A stretch of 8,264 nt of DNA from JADFAK01 sp047615865 (GTDB lineage Bacteria; Bacteroidota; Bacteroidia; Flavobacteriales_D; Sanyastnellaceae). The notes beneath the pieces are model-generated. The model saw nothing but the letters and a program-made list of their open reading frames with translations. It was not told the DNA's origin and searched no databases. The stretch's first letter is position 1. Each line of letters opens with the position of its first letter. The stretch is from NCBI GenBank assembly GCA_047615865.1, contig JBLHIB010000134.1:1-8264 (forward strand). The letters are read 5' to 3'. Made by a program: the position numbers and the translations under genes. Shown one piece after another: positions 1-5,364 of the stretch.

Positions 1-1
1 G

Positions 2-496
2 ATTTCAAAACATGCTTATGGGCATGGAGTCGAGAGAAAATACGCGTATAAGTTTCATTACAACCTGCCCTATGCGGTTATTACCGACGGTCATTGTCTG
101 ACTTTTGATGCCGATGCCTTGAAAGCCTTGATAGAAGGATTCAATATAGGCCAAGAGGCTTTTGAGAAATTCTTAAGTGTAAACAATCTAACATCACCGA
201 TCAGAATATGGTCTCATCATTTTGACTTGGGGATTTATACAAGTTTAAATGCAGAAGGAACTTTCTTCATGGGCGCTGGGCTCGCTATCCCTGATTCGCT
301 GGTTGATGATTTTTATTACTACGCGGCAGGATATGACAATGGGGTAGAAGTGGTCACAAAAAGTTTGTCTGGTCTAAGTGCCGGAGAATGGAGGTCAGAC
401 TGGAACGGGGCAACCCTTGCGTCTTCTTCAATAAATGTTAATGCGGCTGCCAATTTCTTAAATGAAGCTCGCGAAGAATTTTTGGGAAATGTCTAA
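2..496 (+). CDS. Hypothetical protein, 5'-truncated by the window edge
   Basis: The frame is open from position 2 to a TAA at 494-496 (164 residues). It has no ATG before its middle part, and the TTG at 119 lies inside continuous protein-like sequence, so the true start is upstream of the window. The visible part has no signal peptide or membrane segment and is rich in aromatic residues. It contains a motif resembling IWSHHFDLGIYTS, followed by GAGLAIPDSLVDDFYYY and a GEW motif near the end. A paired-His/Asp motif of this kind, followed by a strand rich in aromatics, distantly recalls DUF5996-like proteins, but I cannot assign the family with confidence. The stop overlaps the next gene's start by 8 nt, so the two are probably cotranscribed. 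Coding status is well supported; function is unknown. Confidence 0.75.
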   Translation: MSKHAYGHGVERKYAYKFHYNLPYAVITDGHCLTFDADALKALIEGFNIGQEAFEKFLSVNNLTSPIRIWSHHFDLGIYTSLNAEGTFFMGAGLAIPDSLVDDFYYYAAGYDNGVEVVTKSLSGLSAGEWRSDWNGATLASSSINVNAAANFLNEAREEFLGNV

Positions 497-992
497 ACTC
501 TTTAAAGTATCAATGCTTTTCCTATTGCTTACTTCTGTTTGCAACGGATACGCGCAATCAATTATGTTTGGGGTTGGAGGGACTTATGGAACAGATATCC
601 AGCAGTCAGCTCCCAATTTCAGACTCTACTATGGACTCAATGAACACATTTGTTTTGGTCCGGAATATTCCTATTTCCCTACCAAGAGCCATCATAATTC
701 TGATGTTCAATTGAGTGAATACGGATTTGTAGCACACTACATTTTTGAAGTGGCAGAAAAGGCTGGTCTCTATCCATTGGTCGGCTTGAACTACAGCGTT
801 GAAAAGGAGTCACATCAGGAAGAAAGCATTACTCACGATGCTTTTGGAGCTTCTGTTGGCCTAGGATTTCACTTGATGGTCAAGAATGTATTGCCGTTTG
901 CAGAGTACAAGTTCATCACAGGTCCACTCAGCCAGAGCACTTTTTCTATTGGATTGATTTACCACCTTAGTCTAGGTGAAAAGGAGCATTAA
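489..992 (+). CDS. Small outer-membrane beta-barrel protein (secreted, porin-like family)
   Basis: From the ATG at 489 this encodes 167 residues. It begins with a short basic n-region (MSKLFK), a hydrophobic core and a cleavage site after YAQ (about residue 23), a typical Sec signal peptide. An in-frame ATG at 462 would add nine residues and lengthen the n-region unusually, so 489 is preferred. The mature part alternates polar and aromatic/hydrophobic residues in Gly-rich strands (FGVGGTYG, FRLYYGL, GLYPLVGLNYS, FGASVGLGFHL, FAEYKF, FSIGLIYHL). This fits an eight-stranded OmpA/OmpW-like barrel of roughly 145 residues. Such proteins sit in the outer membrane, and their function cannot be read from sequence. 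It overlaps the end of the upstream gene and faces the DinB gene, with only 15 nt between the two stops. Confidence 0.8.
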   Translation: MSKLFKVSMLFLLLTSVCNGYAQSIMFGVGGTYGTDIQQSAPNFRLYYGLNEHICFGPEYSYFPTKSHHNSDVQLSEYGFVAHYIFEVAEKAGLYPLVGLNYSVEKESHQEESITHDAFGASVGLGFHLMVKNVLPFAEYKFITGPLSQSTFSIGLIYHLSLGEKEH

Positions 993-1007
993 AAAGAACT
1001 TAATCGA

Positions 1008-1547
1008 TCACTCAATTCCGAACTCAATCTTCACCCGATCCAATTGATGCATGTGGTGGAAAATATGATGGGTCAAGAAATCTGTGGTCTGCAAGAGGTC
1101 CATTCGTCCCGCATACGGATGTTTGAGAACCAGTCTGTAGTAAAATTCAGGATCTAGACTCTCAATAAACTGTGCAAACTTAATCCTCAATCCATCCCAT
1201 TGATCTAGCAGTTCATCCAAAGTCATTTCTCCTTTTGGAGAAGGAAGTAGATCAGGAGCTTCCCACTTGTTGTCTGAGATCAAAGCATCGTGCAACTTAT
1301 CGGCCGATTTCTTATGTTCATCAGTCCCTTTTTCCAAGTCTTTCCAGCCGCTTTGGGTCTTTTTTAGCATGTATCCCAATGAGCTAGCTTCTGTGATAAT
1401 GACGTGTTCGCATATCTCCAAAGCACTCCATCCTCCTCCCTTTGTATTTTTGGAAAGCACGTCTGCCGAGAATGATTTCAGTTGAGATACAAATCGAGAT
1501 TTGGCTTCATCTAAAGATACTTGTGCTTTGGCAATGGTTTTAGGCAT
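1008..1547 (-). CDS. DinB-fold (DinB_2-like) protein, putative metal-dependent enzyme
   Basis: The protein has 179 residues from the ATG at 1547. The frame continues upstream to 1604, but that start would lie 46 nt inside the acetyltransferase gene, while 1547 leaves a 10-nt gap and begins cleanly with MPKTIAKAQ. The pattern is that of the DinB four-helix bundle: GGGWSALEICEHV near residues 37-49 (Trp40, His48) and, near the C-terminus, a His cluster HHIFHHMHQLDR at 140-151. In the family, one His of the first motif and two of the last bind a divalent metal, and many members are thiol-dependent transferases or damage-inducible proteins of unknown role. No signal peptide or membrane segment is present, so it is probably cytoplasmic. 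It is the second gene of a two-gene unit behind the ElaA-like gene. Family is fairly sure; substrate is unknown. Confidence 0.85.
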   Translation of the reverse strand: MPKTIAKAQVSLDEAKSRFVSQLKSFSADVLSKNTKGGGWSALEICEHVIITEASSLGYMLKKTQSGWKDLEKGTDEHKKSADKLHDALISDNKWEAPDLLPSPKGEMTLDELLDQWDGLRIKFAQFIESLDPEFYYRLVLKHPYAGRMDLLQTTDFLTHHIFHHMHQLDRVKIEFGIE

Positions 1548-1557
1548 GGGTTGAATA

Positions 1558-2013
1558 TTATGGTTTTGAATAAAGCATTTCGATGTGCGGAAGTCCGTCC
1601 TCAAGATACTCTTCTCCTTCGTTCACAAAGCCAAGTGATGAGTAAAATTTGTTCAAGTAGATTTGTGCACCGATACGAATTGGTGATTCAGGCCATCTCT
1701 CGGCGATTTCCTGCATGCCACGTTCCATAACCAAGCGACCCAATTGCTGACCACGAAATTCCTGAGCAACTATAACTCGACCAATCGCGGCTTCCTTATA
1801 AGCCGCTCCCGGAGGAAGAATACGAATATAAGCAGCAACGCTTTCCTTTTCGTCCAACGCACTCATGTGCAGACTAACCTTGTCCAACCCATCTGCTTCC
1901 TGGTAAGGACAATCTTGCTCCACAACAAAAATGCGAATCCTCTCCGCCATGATATCGTAAAGCTCCGCAGTCGATAATTCCTCAAACGTTTTTAATCTCC
2001 ACTCAAATTGCAT
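1558..2013 (-). CDS. ElaA-type GNAT N-acetyltransferase
   Basis: This 151-residue protein matches the ElaA branch of the GNAT superfamily along its whole length. The N-terminal signature FVVEQDCPYQEADGLD lies at 29-44, the acetyl-CoA loop RGQQLG at 87-92, then GAQIYLNKFYSSLGF at 115-129 and EDGLPHIEM at 138-146. The loop has Gln where the general GNAT motif has its first Gly; ElaA proteins commonly deviate at this position, so this does not imply loss of activity. GNAT enzymes move an acetyl group from acetyl-CoA to an amine, but the ElaA substrate is not established. No leader or membrane segment is seen. The gene is first in a unit with the DinB-fold gene (10 nt apart) and has a strong promoter match immediately before its ATG. 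Confidence 0.92.
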   Translation of the reverse strand: MQFEWRLKTFEELSTAELYDIMAERIRIFVVEQDCPYQEADGLDKVSLHMSALDEKESVAAYIRILPPGAAYKEAAIGRVIVAQEFRGQQLGRLVMERGMQEIAERWPESPIRIGAQIYLNKFYSSLGFVNEGEEYLEDGLPHIEMLYSKP

Positions 2014-2017
2014 GACA

Positions 2018-2047
2018 CAAAAGTAATTCGTTTCAAAACATCCACAA
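2018..2047 (-). promoter_or_regulatory. Bacteroidota-type promoter of the elaA-like/dinB-like unit
   Basis: Reading the minus strand, TTG (2047-2045) is followed by a 19-nt spacer and TACTTTTG (2025-2018). This matches the Bacteroidota housekeeping consensus TTG-N17-23-TAnnTTTG at every fixed position. Transcription would begin about 4-6 nt after the -7 element, at or within a base or two of the ATG at 2013, which predicts a leaderless or nearly leaderless mRNA. The motif match is direct; the start point is inferred. Confidence 0.6.
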
Positions 2048-2281
2048 CCAAGAAAATAAATTCTCTAGTCTCGCCCCCAAGCCCCCAAAACCAAACACCA
2101 TCCAGCAACCAGAATCTGCAAGGGGTATCGTATCTCTAACCCGAACCAAAAAAATCACCTAGCAAAACTAGTATGGGGCGTACAACTCCAACACCAAATC
2201 AACTAAAAACAAACCTCCCCCAGGTGTCATCTACCTCCAAACCTCGCAAACGCCAACCAATTCCTCCAAGTTTATCCGTTG

Positions 2282-2303
2282 TTAGACGTATACATACGTT
2301 TAA
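2282..2303. repeat. 22-bp near-perfect palindrome, possible operator or RNA hairpin
   Basis: The sequence is TTAGACGTAT-ACATACGTTTAA read through. Nine of ten position pairs are complementary around a 2-bp centre, and the core ACGTAT-AC-ATACGT is perfect. The one mismatch is G2285 against T2300, which would be a G-U wobble in plus-strand RNA, so that transcript could form a 9-bp stem with a UACA loop. As DNA it has the size and symmetry of a dimeric regulator site. It is centred about 50 bp before the transcription start predicted from the -7 motif at 2330. The symmetry is seen; the role is inferred. Confidence 0.45.
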
Positions 2304-2329
2304 TCAACGTCTCACATCGCCAGTCCAAC

Positions 2330-2337
2330 TATCTTTG
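2330..2337 (+). promoter_or_regulatory. Candidate plus-strand -7 element TATCTTTG
   Basis: This is a perfect match to the Bacteroidota -7 consensus TAnnTTTG, with a predicted start near 2342-2345. No TTG lies at the usual distance upstream; the nearest T-rich element, GTTTAA at 2298-2303, is about 26 bp away and inside the palindrome. A promoter here would therefore probably need an activator. It would give either a short RNA starting with the stem-loop at 2346 or a leader of about 270 nt for the DUF4293 gene. Confidence 0.3.
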
Positions 2338-2345
2338 CAGCTGGG

Positions 2346-2376
2346 CTTGAGGGTTACCACCCCAAGGGCAATTTTT
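2346..2376 (+). other. Stem-loop followed by a T-run (possible terminator, attenuator or sRNA 5' structure)
   Basis: CTTG-(A)-GGGT at 2346-2354 pairs with ACCCCAAG at 2359-2366, giving eight base pairs with one bulged A and a TACC loop. The spacer GGCAA and five T (2372-2376) follow. The structure is terminator-like on the plus strand only. No gene upstream on that strand needs a terminator, so it either ends a short transcript or sits at the 5' end of RNA from the -7 motif at 2330. The T-run starts 6 nt after the stem, which weakens the terminator reading. Confidence 0.35.
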
Positions 2377-2569
2377 CACCAAAAACCAGCCCATAAAAAC
2401 CAAAGAAACGGGGCTAGTTCTTAGTTCATTTCCCATTTCTATTCCTCACCAAAAATCAATTTTCAAGTTTCATTTCCAAACACTATTTCTCATTACTCTT
2501 TTTCAATTCCCTCGCCAAAAACCTTATTCAACCGCCGGCTCTGCCTCTAAAATGTTTTTCACTATTTCT
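2376..2569 (+). repeat. Short spaced direct repeats in the C/T-rich part of the intergenic region
   Basis: The unit TC[A/G]CCAAAAA occurs at 2376-2385, 2446-2455 and 2512-2521, spaced 70 and 66 nt apart. The 10-mer CACTATTTCT occurs at 2481-2490 and 2560-2569. The repeats are short and lie in low-complexity sequence, so part of the recurrence may come from composition alone. They could also be the remains of a decayed tandem duplication of about 70 nt or spaced protein-binding sites. Confidence 0.3.
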
Positions 2570-2587
2570 AAACCCTATTTTCTCCCT

Positions 2588-2595
2588 TATCTTCG
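2588..2595 (+). promoter_or_regulatory. Weak candidate -7 element before the DUF4293 gene
   Basis: TATCTTCG differs from TAnnTTTG at one base, and no TTG sits at the -33 distance. It would start transcription near 2600, giving a leader of about 13 nt that contains the nine-A run (2597-2605) just before the ATG at 2613. A-rich leaders without a Shine-Dalgarno sequence are usual in Bacteroidota. Confidence 0.25.
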
Positions 2596-2612
2596 CAAAA
2601 AAAAAGATCAGT

Positions 2613-3080
2613 ATGCTTCAAAGAATCCAGTCCATCTACCTCCTCCTTGCCAGCTTATTGCTCTTGGCTGTGGTACTGTTCCCACTGTTCGCTTTTGATG
2701 GGGCGTCAACTTCCTTCATCCTCAAAATGTGCTCGTTTTCAAACGGGGAGGAGTCGCTGAGTATTCCGACTTTATATTGGGTGTGGCTTTCGTTGGCATG
2801 GCTTACGGGATTGATGCTATTGACATCGCTTTTTGGATTCAAGAACCGAAAAGGTCAAATGAAAAGGGGCCGACTAGCATACGTATTGATTTTAGCTGTT
2901 TTAGTTTGCGGATATTTCACTGGTGGAGCTGCAGAAGATATGCTTCCAGAAGGAACGTGGACTAACGTTTATGGAATAGCCTTCTACCTTCCAGCCGCGG
3001 CCTTGGCTTTCAATTTTCTGGCCAATCGCTCGATTAAAGGAGACGAGGATTTAGTGAAATCATTGGACCGACTAAGATGA
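2613..3080 (+). CDS. DUF4293 family integral membrane protein
   Basis: The protein has 155 residues and begins MLQRIQSIYLLLA, the hallmark opening of DUF4293. It ends with the equally typical ANRSIKGDEDLVKSLDRLR. Four hydrophobic segments are visible at about 6-28, 54-73, 86-104 and 119-137, with a basic cytoplasmic-looking loop (NRKGQMKRGR, 78-87) between the second and third. The length is normal for the family, which is found mainly in Bacteroidota and has no known function; the location should be the inner membrane. The ATG follows an A-rich leader with no Shine-Dalgarno match. Its TGA overlaps the next gene's ATG in ATGA, pointing to translational coupling with the lipoprotein. Identification is confident; function is unknown. 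Confidence 0.9.
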   Translation: MLQRIQSIYLLLASLLLLAVVLFPLFAFDGASTSFILKMCSFSNGEESLSIPTLYWVWLSLAWLTGLMLLTSLFGFKNRKGQMKRGRLAYVLILAVLVCGYFTGGAAEDMLPEGTWTNVYGIAFYLPAAALAFNFLANRSIKGDEDLVKSLDRLR

Positions 3081-3928
3081 GAATTGGCTTTGCTGTAGTA
3101 TTTGTTTTCTTAATGATCGGATGCAAGCCACAAGTGGATCTGCAGCAATTTACCGATGTCATTACCTCAAACCACATGGAACTCATGCGCGGTGAGCAGG
3201 TGATAGAAGGGAAATTCTATACCAAAGAGGAGTTTCATGTCGAGCTCATGTTCGAGTGCCGAGAGAAGGGACTTGCTCCTTACAATGAGCTTATCGAACT
3301 CAAAGAAGAGCTGGATGTCATCCACAATAAGGTGCTCAAAAACAGAGGGGTTTATTACGCTACGGCAGATTCATGCAAGAAGCAAATGGAATCGGCGAAT
3401 GCGGATAAAGTAGCTGAACTTGCCAAAATTGAGTCTCAAGCATACGGAAGCGCTGAAGTTAAATTGACGCAGTACAATGTGGATTTTGACAAGGTCAATG
3501 TGCGTTACAACGAGCTTACCAGTGAACATGATATTCGCCGCATTACGCATGAGGAGTATGGCAATTCTCTGCTGGCGCAAATACAAATATGGGAAGACTC
3601 ACTGATGATGCAAGGGAGTATCATCGGTCGTAGTTTGCAGACTTTGAAATCTAGTGGCCTCGCGAACAATAGCGACGAATACAGGACTTTGTACAAGCCA
3701 GTCTCAGAGATGCAGTTTTTACACAAGAAATTCCAGTCGAAGATCCTCTCTGCAGAGAATCAGCACGGACGATACGATTCATCACGACAGGATGAGTGGT
3801 TCTATGTTGGGCCCTACCTAGTAGTGCGCTCGGATGTGGAGATGTTGGAGGCCGATATGAAAGGGCTTATCAATCTAATGGTGATGTTTCGTCAGAATGA
3901 GACGACTTTCCTTCAGTCTTTCGACTGA
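3077..3928 (+). CDS. Hypothetical lipoprotein with long helical, coiled-coil-like body
   Basis: The 283-residue product opens with a short Lys/Arg-poor n-region and a hydrophobic core ending in LMIGC, so Cys16 is the likely lipidated residue. Met at -3 is a mild deviation from the usual lipobox Leu. The body is charged and mostly helical-looking, for example ELIELKEELDVIHNKV near 71-86 and the 101-160 stretch, with two further cysteines (Cys61, Cys100) that could form a disulfide in the periplasm. A conserved-looking segment DEWFYVGPYLVVRSD lies at 229-243. I do not recognise the family. It is coupled to the DUF4293 gene by a 4-nt overlap, suggesting a joint membrane/lipoprotein unit. Its last 16 nt overlap the convergent phosphoesterase gene. 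A lipoprotein is likely; its role is unknown. Confidence 0.8.
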   Translation: MRIGFAVVFVFLMIGCKPQVDLQQFTDVITSNHMELMRGEQVIEGKFYTKEEFHVELMFECREKGLAPYNELIELKEELDVIHNKVLKNRGVYYATADSCKKQMESANADKVAELAKIESQAYGSAEVKLTQYNVDFDKVNVRYNELTSEHDIRRITHEEYGNSLLAQIQIWEDSLMMQGSIIGRSLQTLKSSGLANNSDEYRTLYKPVSEMQFLHKKFQSKILSAENQHGRYDSSRQDEWFYVGPYLVVRSDVEMLEADMKGLINLMVMFRQNETTFLQSFD

Positions 3929-4419
3929 GTGCGCGTTCCCAATTCTATTACCCGCAAATCATGAATTTTTCCCGCATCAATCCTGAATTTCAATAACGTT
4001 CGCATTTGATGAAATCCGCTGCGGCCTGCTGCTCCGGGGTTCATGTGCAGACAATTGATCTTCTTGTCCATTTCGACAAGTGTGATGTGACTGTGTCCGC
4101 AAATGAACAACTTGGGCGGACGAGCCATAATTTGGGAGTAGATGTCGCGGTTGTACCTCCCTGGCCGACCGCCAATGTGGGTGATCCATACGTCGACGCC
4201 TTCGACTGTAAATCGGTTGTGCTTCGGAAAGACCCTGCGCATGACGCCGCCGTCTATATTGCCGTAAACGCCTCGCACTGGATGCAACTTCGCGAGTTCA
4301 TCGGTGACCTCAATCTTGCCGATATCTCCTGCATGCCAAATCTCGTCTACATCTTCCAAGTGGGCGAGAATACGGTCATCTAGATAACCGTGTGTGTCCG
4401 AAATAAGTCCAATGTGCAT
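3913..4419 (-). CDS. YfcE/MJ0936-type metallophosphoesterase
   Basis: From the ATG at 4419 this is a 168-residue single-domain calcineurin-like phosphoesterase. All metal-site motifs are present: SDTH (Asp8, His10), HAGDIG (Asp32), GNID (Asn54), THIGG (His81) and CGHSH (His99, His101), followed by MNPGAAG (116-122). Family members hydrolyse phosphodiesters, including cyclic nucleotide-like substrates, with Mn or similar ions; the physiological substrate is not predictable. The frame stays open up to an ATG at 4452, but that start adds eleven residues not typical of the family and would place the -7 motif at 4439-4446 inside the gene. The family normally begins directly with this strand, MHIGLISDTHG. 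No signal peptide, so cytoplasmic. The 3' end overlaps the lipoprotein gene by 16 nt, tail to tail. Confidence 0.93.
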   Translation of the reverse strand: MHIGLISDTHGYLDDRILAHLEDVDEIWHAGDIGKIEVTDELAKLHPVRGVYGNIDGGVMRRVFPKHNRFTVEGVDVWITHIGGRPGRYNRDIYSQIMARPPKLFICGHSHITLVEMDKKINCLHMNPGAAGRSGFHQMRTLLKFRIDAGKIHDLRVIELGTRTQSKD

Positions 4420-4438
4420 ATGGGAATGTATAGGACCG

Positions 4439-4446
4439 CAAATGTA
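4439..4446 (-). promoter_or_regulatory. Candidate -7 element of the phosphoesterase gene
   Basis: On the minus strand TACATTTG matches TAnnTTTG exactly, predicting a start near 4434 and a leader of about 15 nt before the ATG at 4419. The only nearby -33-like sequence is TTTTG (4465-4461), 14 nt away, which is shorter than the usual 17-23. The position supports 4419 rather than 4452 as the gene start. Confidence 0.42.
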
Positions 4447-4551
4447 CTGCAATCGGCTTTCAAAATGGAGTGTCCTAGCATGGAACTCTGCCGGACATTT
4501 GCGCGTAGCGCTGAGAATTTATATAAAACTAAGCCGTGTCAAAAATCTCCC

Positions 4552-4575
4552 CAATTGTGAAGTGATTTTCAATTG
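4552..4575 (-). terminator. Weak hairpin after djlA, possible end of the htpG-lemA-TPM-djlA block
   Basis: CAATTG at 4552-4557 and again at 4570-4575 can pair, giving six base pairs plus a few weak inner ones across a short loop. It begins 5 nt past the djlA stop on the minus strand. A T-run (ATTTTTG) follows after about seven further bases. The stem is AT-rich, and each CAATTG is also self-complementary, so this is only a modest terminator candidate. No better one is visible in the 4453-4579 gap. Confidence 0.3.
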
Positions 4576-4579
4576 ATCC

Positions 4580-5350
4580 CTAGCTCATCTTTCGCTCCTT
4601 CTTAATGGTCTCGTAAGCTTCTTGAACTTTGATAAACTTGCCTTTAGCTGCTTTGACGTGCTCCGGTCCAAGCTGACTCACCTTGTCTGGGTGATACTTC
4701 TTGGCCATGTGACGATAAGCCTTCTTGACTTCAGAGTCGGTAGCTTTATCCGTGATTTCCAGAATCATGTAAGCTCCAGCGGGGTCCTTGTAGAACATCG
4801 CACGGATCGACTGGTAGTCTTTTTCACTGATGCCTAAGCCACGTGAAATCTGGTAGATGACTTCTACCTCCGATGCGTCAACATCGCCATCCGATTTAGC
4901 TATTCCGAAGAGGTAGTGCATCAACTGCAACCTCATCGGGTGTTCCATGAAGTACTTTACTTGCGCGCATACTTCAGCTACGGGAATGTCCTTTTTGAGC
5001 AAGTCTTGCAAAGTGCCCATTTGCTCAGCTGCTGCTGCTTCTCCAAAATTAGTCTCGAAGAACTGGCGGATGAAGTTGAGCTCCGACTTCATCAATTTCC
5101 CGTCGGCCTTCATTACGGCCGCGCTTAAAACGATGAGTACAGATGCGAAATCGGCTTGGGAAGTATTGTGTCGGTATTGTTGGTACTTCTGCTGGTAGTC
5201 TCTCGAATTGGCTTGGCCACCTCTGAAGTTCTGCTGCTTTTCTTTAGAACCACCATCAAATATAGAGCCTACGGCAAATCCTAAAATACCTCCTATCGGT
5301 CCGCCCAATGCCCAGCCAAGTGCTCCTCCTATATACTTCGTAAATCCCAT
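4580..5350 (-). CDS. djlA: DjlA-type membrane-anchored J-domain co-chaperone (TerB + DnaJ)
   Basis: The 256-residue protein has the three-part DjlA architecture. A Gly-rich N-terminal membrane segment with small-residue packing lies at about 6-31 (GGALGWALGGPIGGILGF). It ends in VGSIFDGG, comparable to the IGHMFD that ends the E. coli DjlA anchor. A Gln/Tyr-rich linker covers 38-66, a TerB-like helical domain about 66-185 with the acidic motifs KADGKLMKSE and KSDGDVDASE, and a C-terminal J domain about 190-256. The J domain keeps its essential HPD tripeptide at 220-222. J proteins stimulate the ATPase of DnaK, and DjlA does so at the cytoplasmic face of the inner membrane. Length is close to the 271 residues of the E. 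coli protein. It follows the membrane TPM gene by 14 nt, suggesting shared transcription. Confidence 0.93.
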   Translation of the reverse strand: MGFTKYIGGALGWALGGPIGGILGFAVGSIFDGGSKEKQQNFRGGQANSRDYQQKYQQYRHNTSQADFASVLIVLSAAVMKADGKLMKSELNFIRQFFETNFGEAAAAEQMGTLQDLLKKDIPVAEVCAQVKYFMEHPMRLQLMHYLFGIAKSDGDVDASEVEVIYQISRGLGISEKDYQSIRAMFYKDPAGAYMILEITDKATDSEVKKAYRHMAKKYHPDKVSQLGPEHVKAAKGKFIKVQEAYETIKKERKMS

Positions 5351-5364
5351 GTTCTATATTGTAA

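Larger units (their letters stand above)
2014..2612. other. Divergent intergenic region, strongly G-poor on the plus strand, no supported gene
   Basis: These 599 nt separate the minus-strand acetyltransferase from the plus-strand DUF4293 gene. My hand count gives 178 C and 65 G over 2014-2600, and 53 C against 9 G over 2421-2600. The first part is rich in A and C, the last in C and T. The only longer plus-strand reading frame (2173-2424) gives a basic, Pro/Thr-rich peptide that looks like a translation of this biased composition. Inside lie a near-palindrome (2282-2303), a -7 motif (2330-2337), a stem-loop (2346-2366) and short spaced repeats (2376-2569), each listed separately. I found no known riboswitch core. 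Confidence 0.7.

Noticed and set aside
963..978. Hairpin CACCT/AGGTG near the end of the beta-barrel gene as a terminator
   Set aside because: The stem has only five base pairs, lies inside coding sequence, and no T-run follows.
1548..1604. Longer N-terminus for the DinB-fold protein, starting at 1604
   Set aside because: It would overlap the acetyltransferase gene by 46 nt; the ATG at 1547 gives a clean 10-nt gap and a family-like start.
2073..2099. G-quadruplex on the minus strand from the runs opposite CCCCC-AAG-CCCCC
   Set aside because: Only two tracts exceed two G; at best a two-quartet structure, too weak to claim.
2173..2424. An 83-codon plus-strand reading frame in the long intergenic region
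   Set aside because: The peptide is basic, Pro/Thr/Gln-rich and domain-free, as expected from translating A/C-rich DNA. It contains the palindrome and the stem-loop, and has no leader signal.
4006..4383. A 125-codon plus-strand frame opposite the phosphoesterase gene
   Set aside because: It lies wholly antisense to a gene with complete catalytic motifs and resembles no family.
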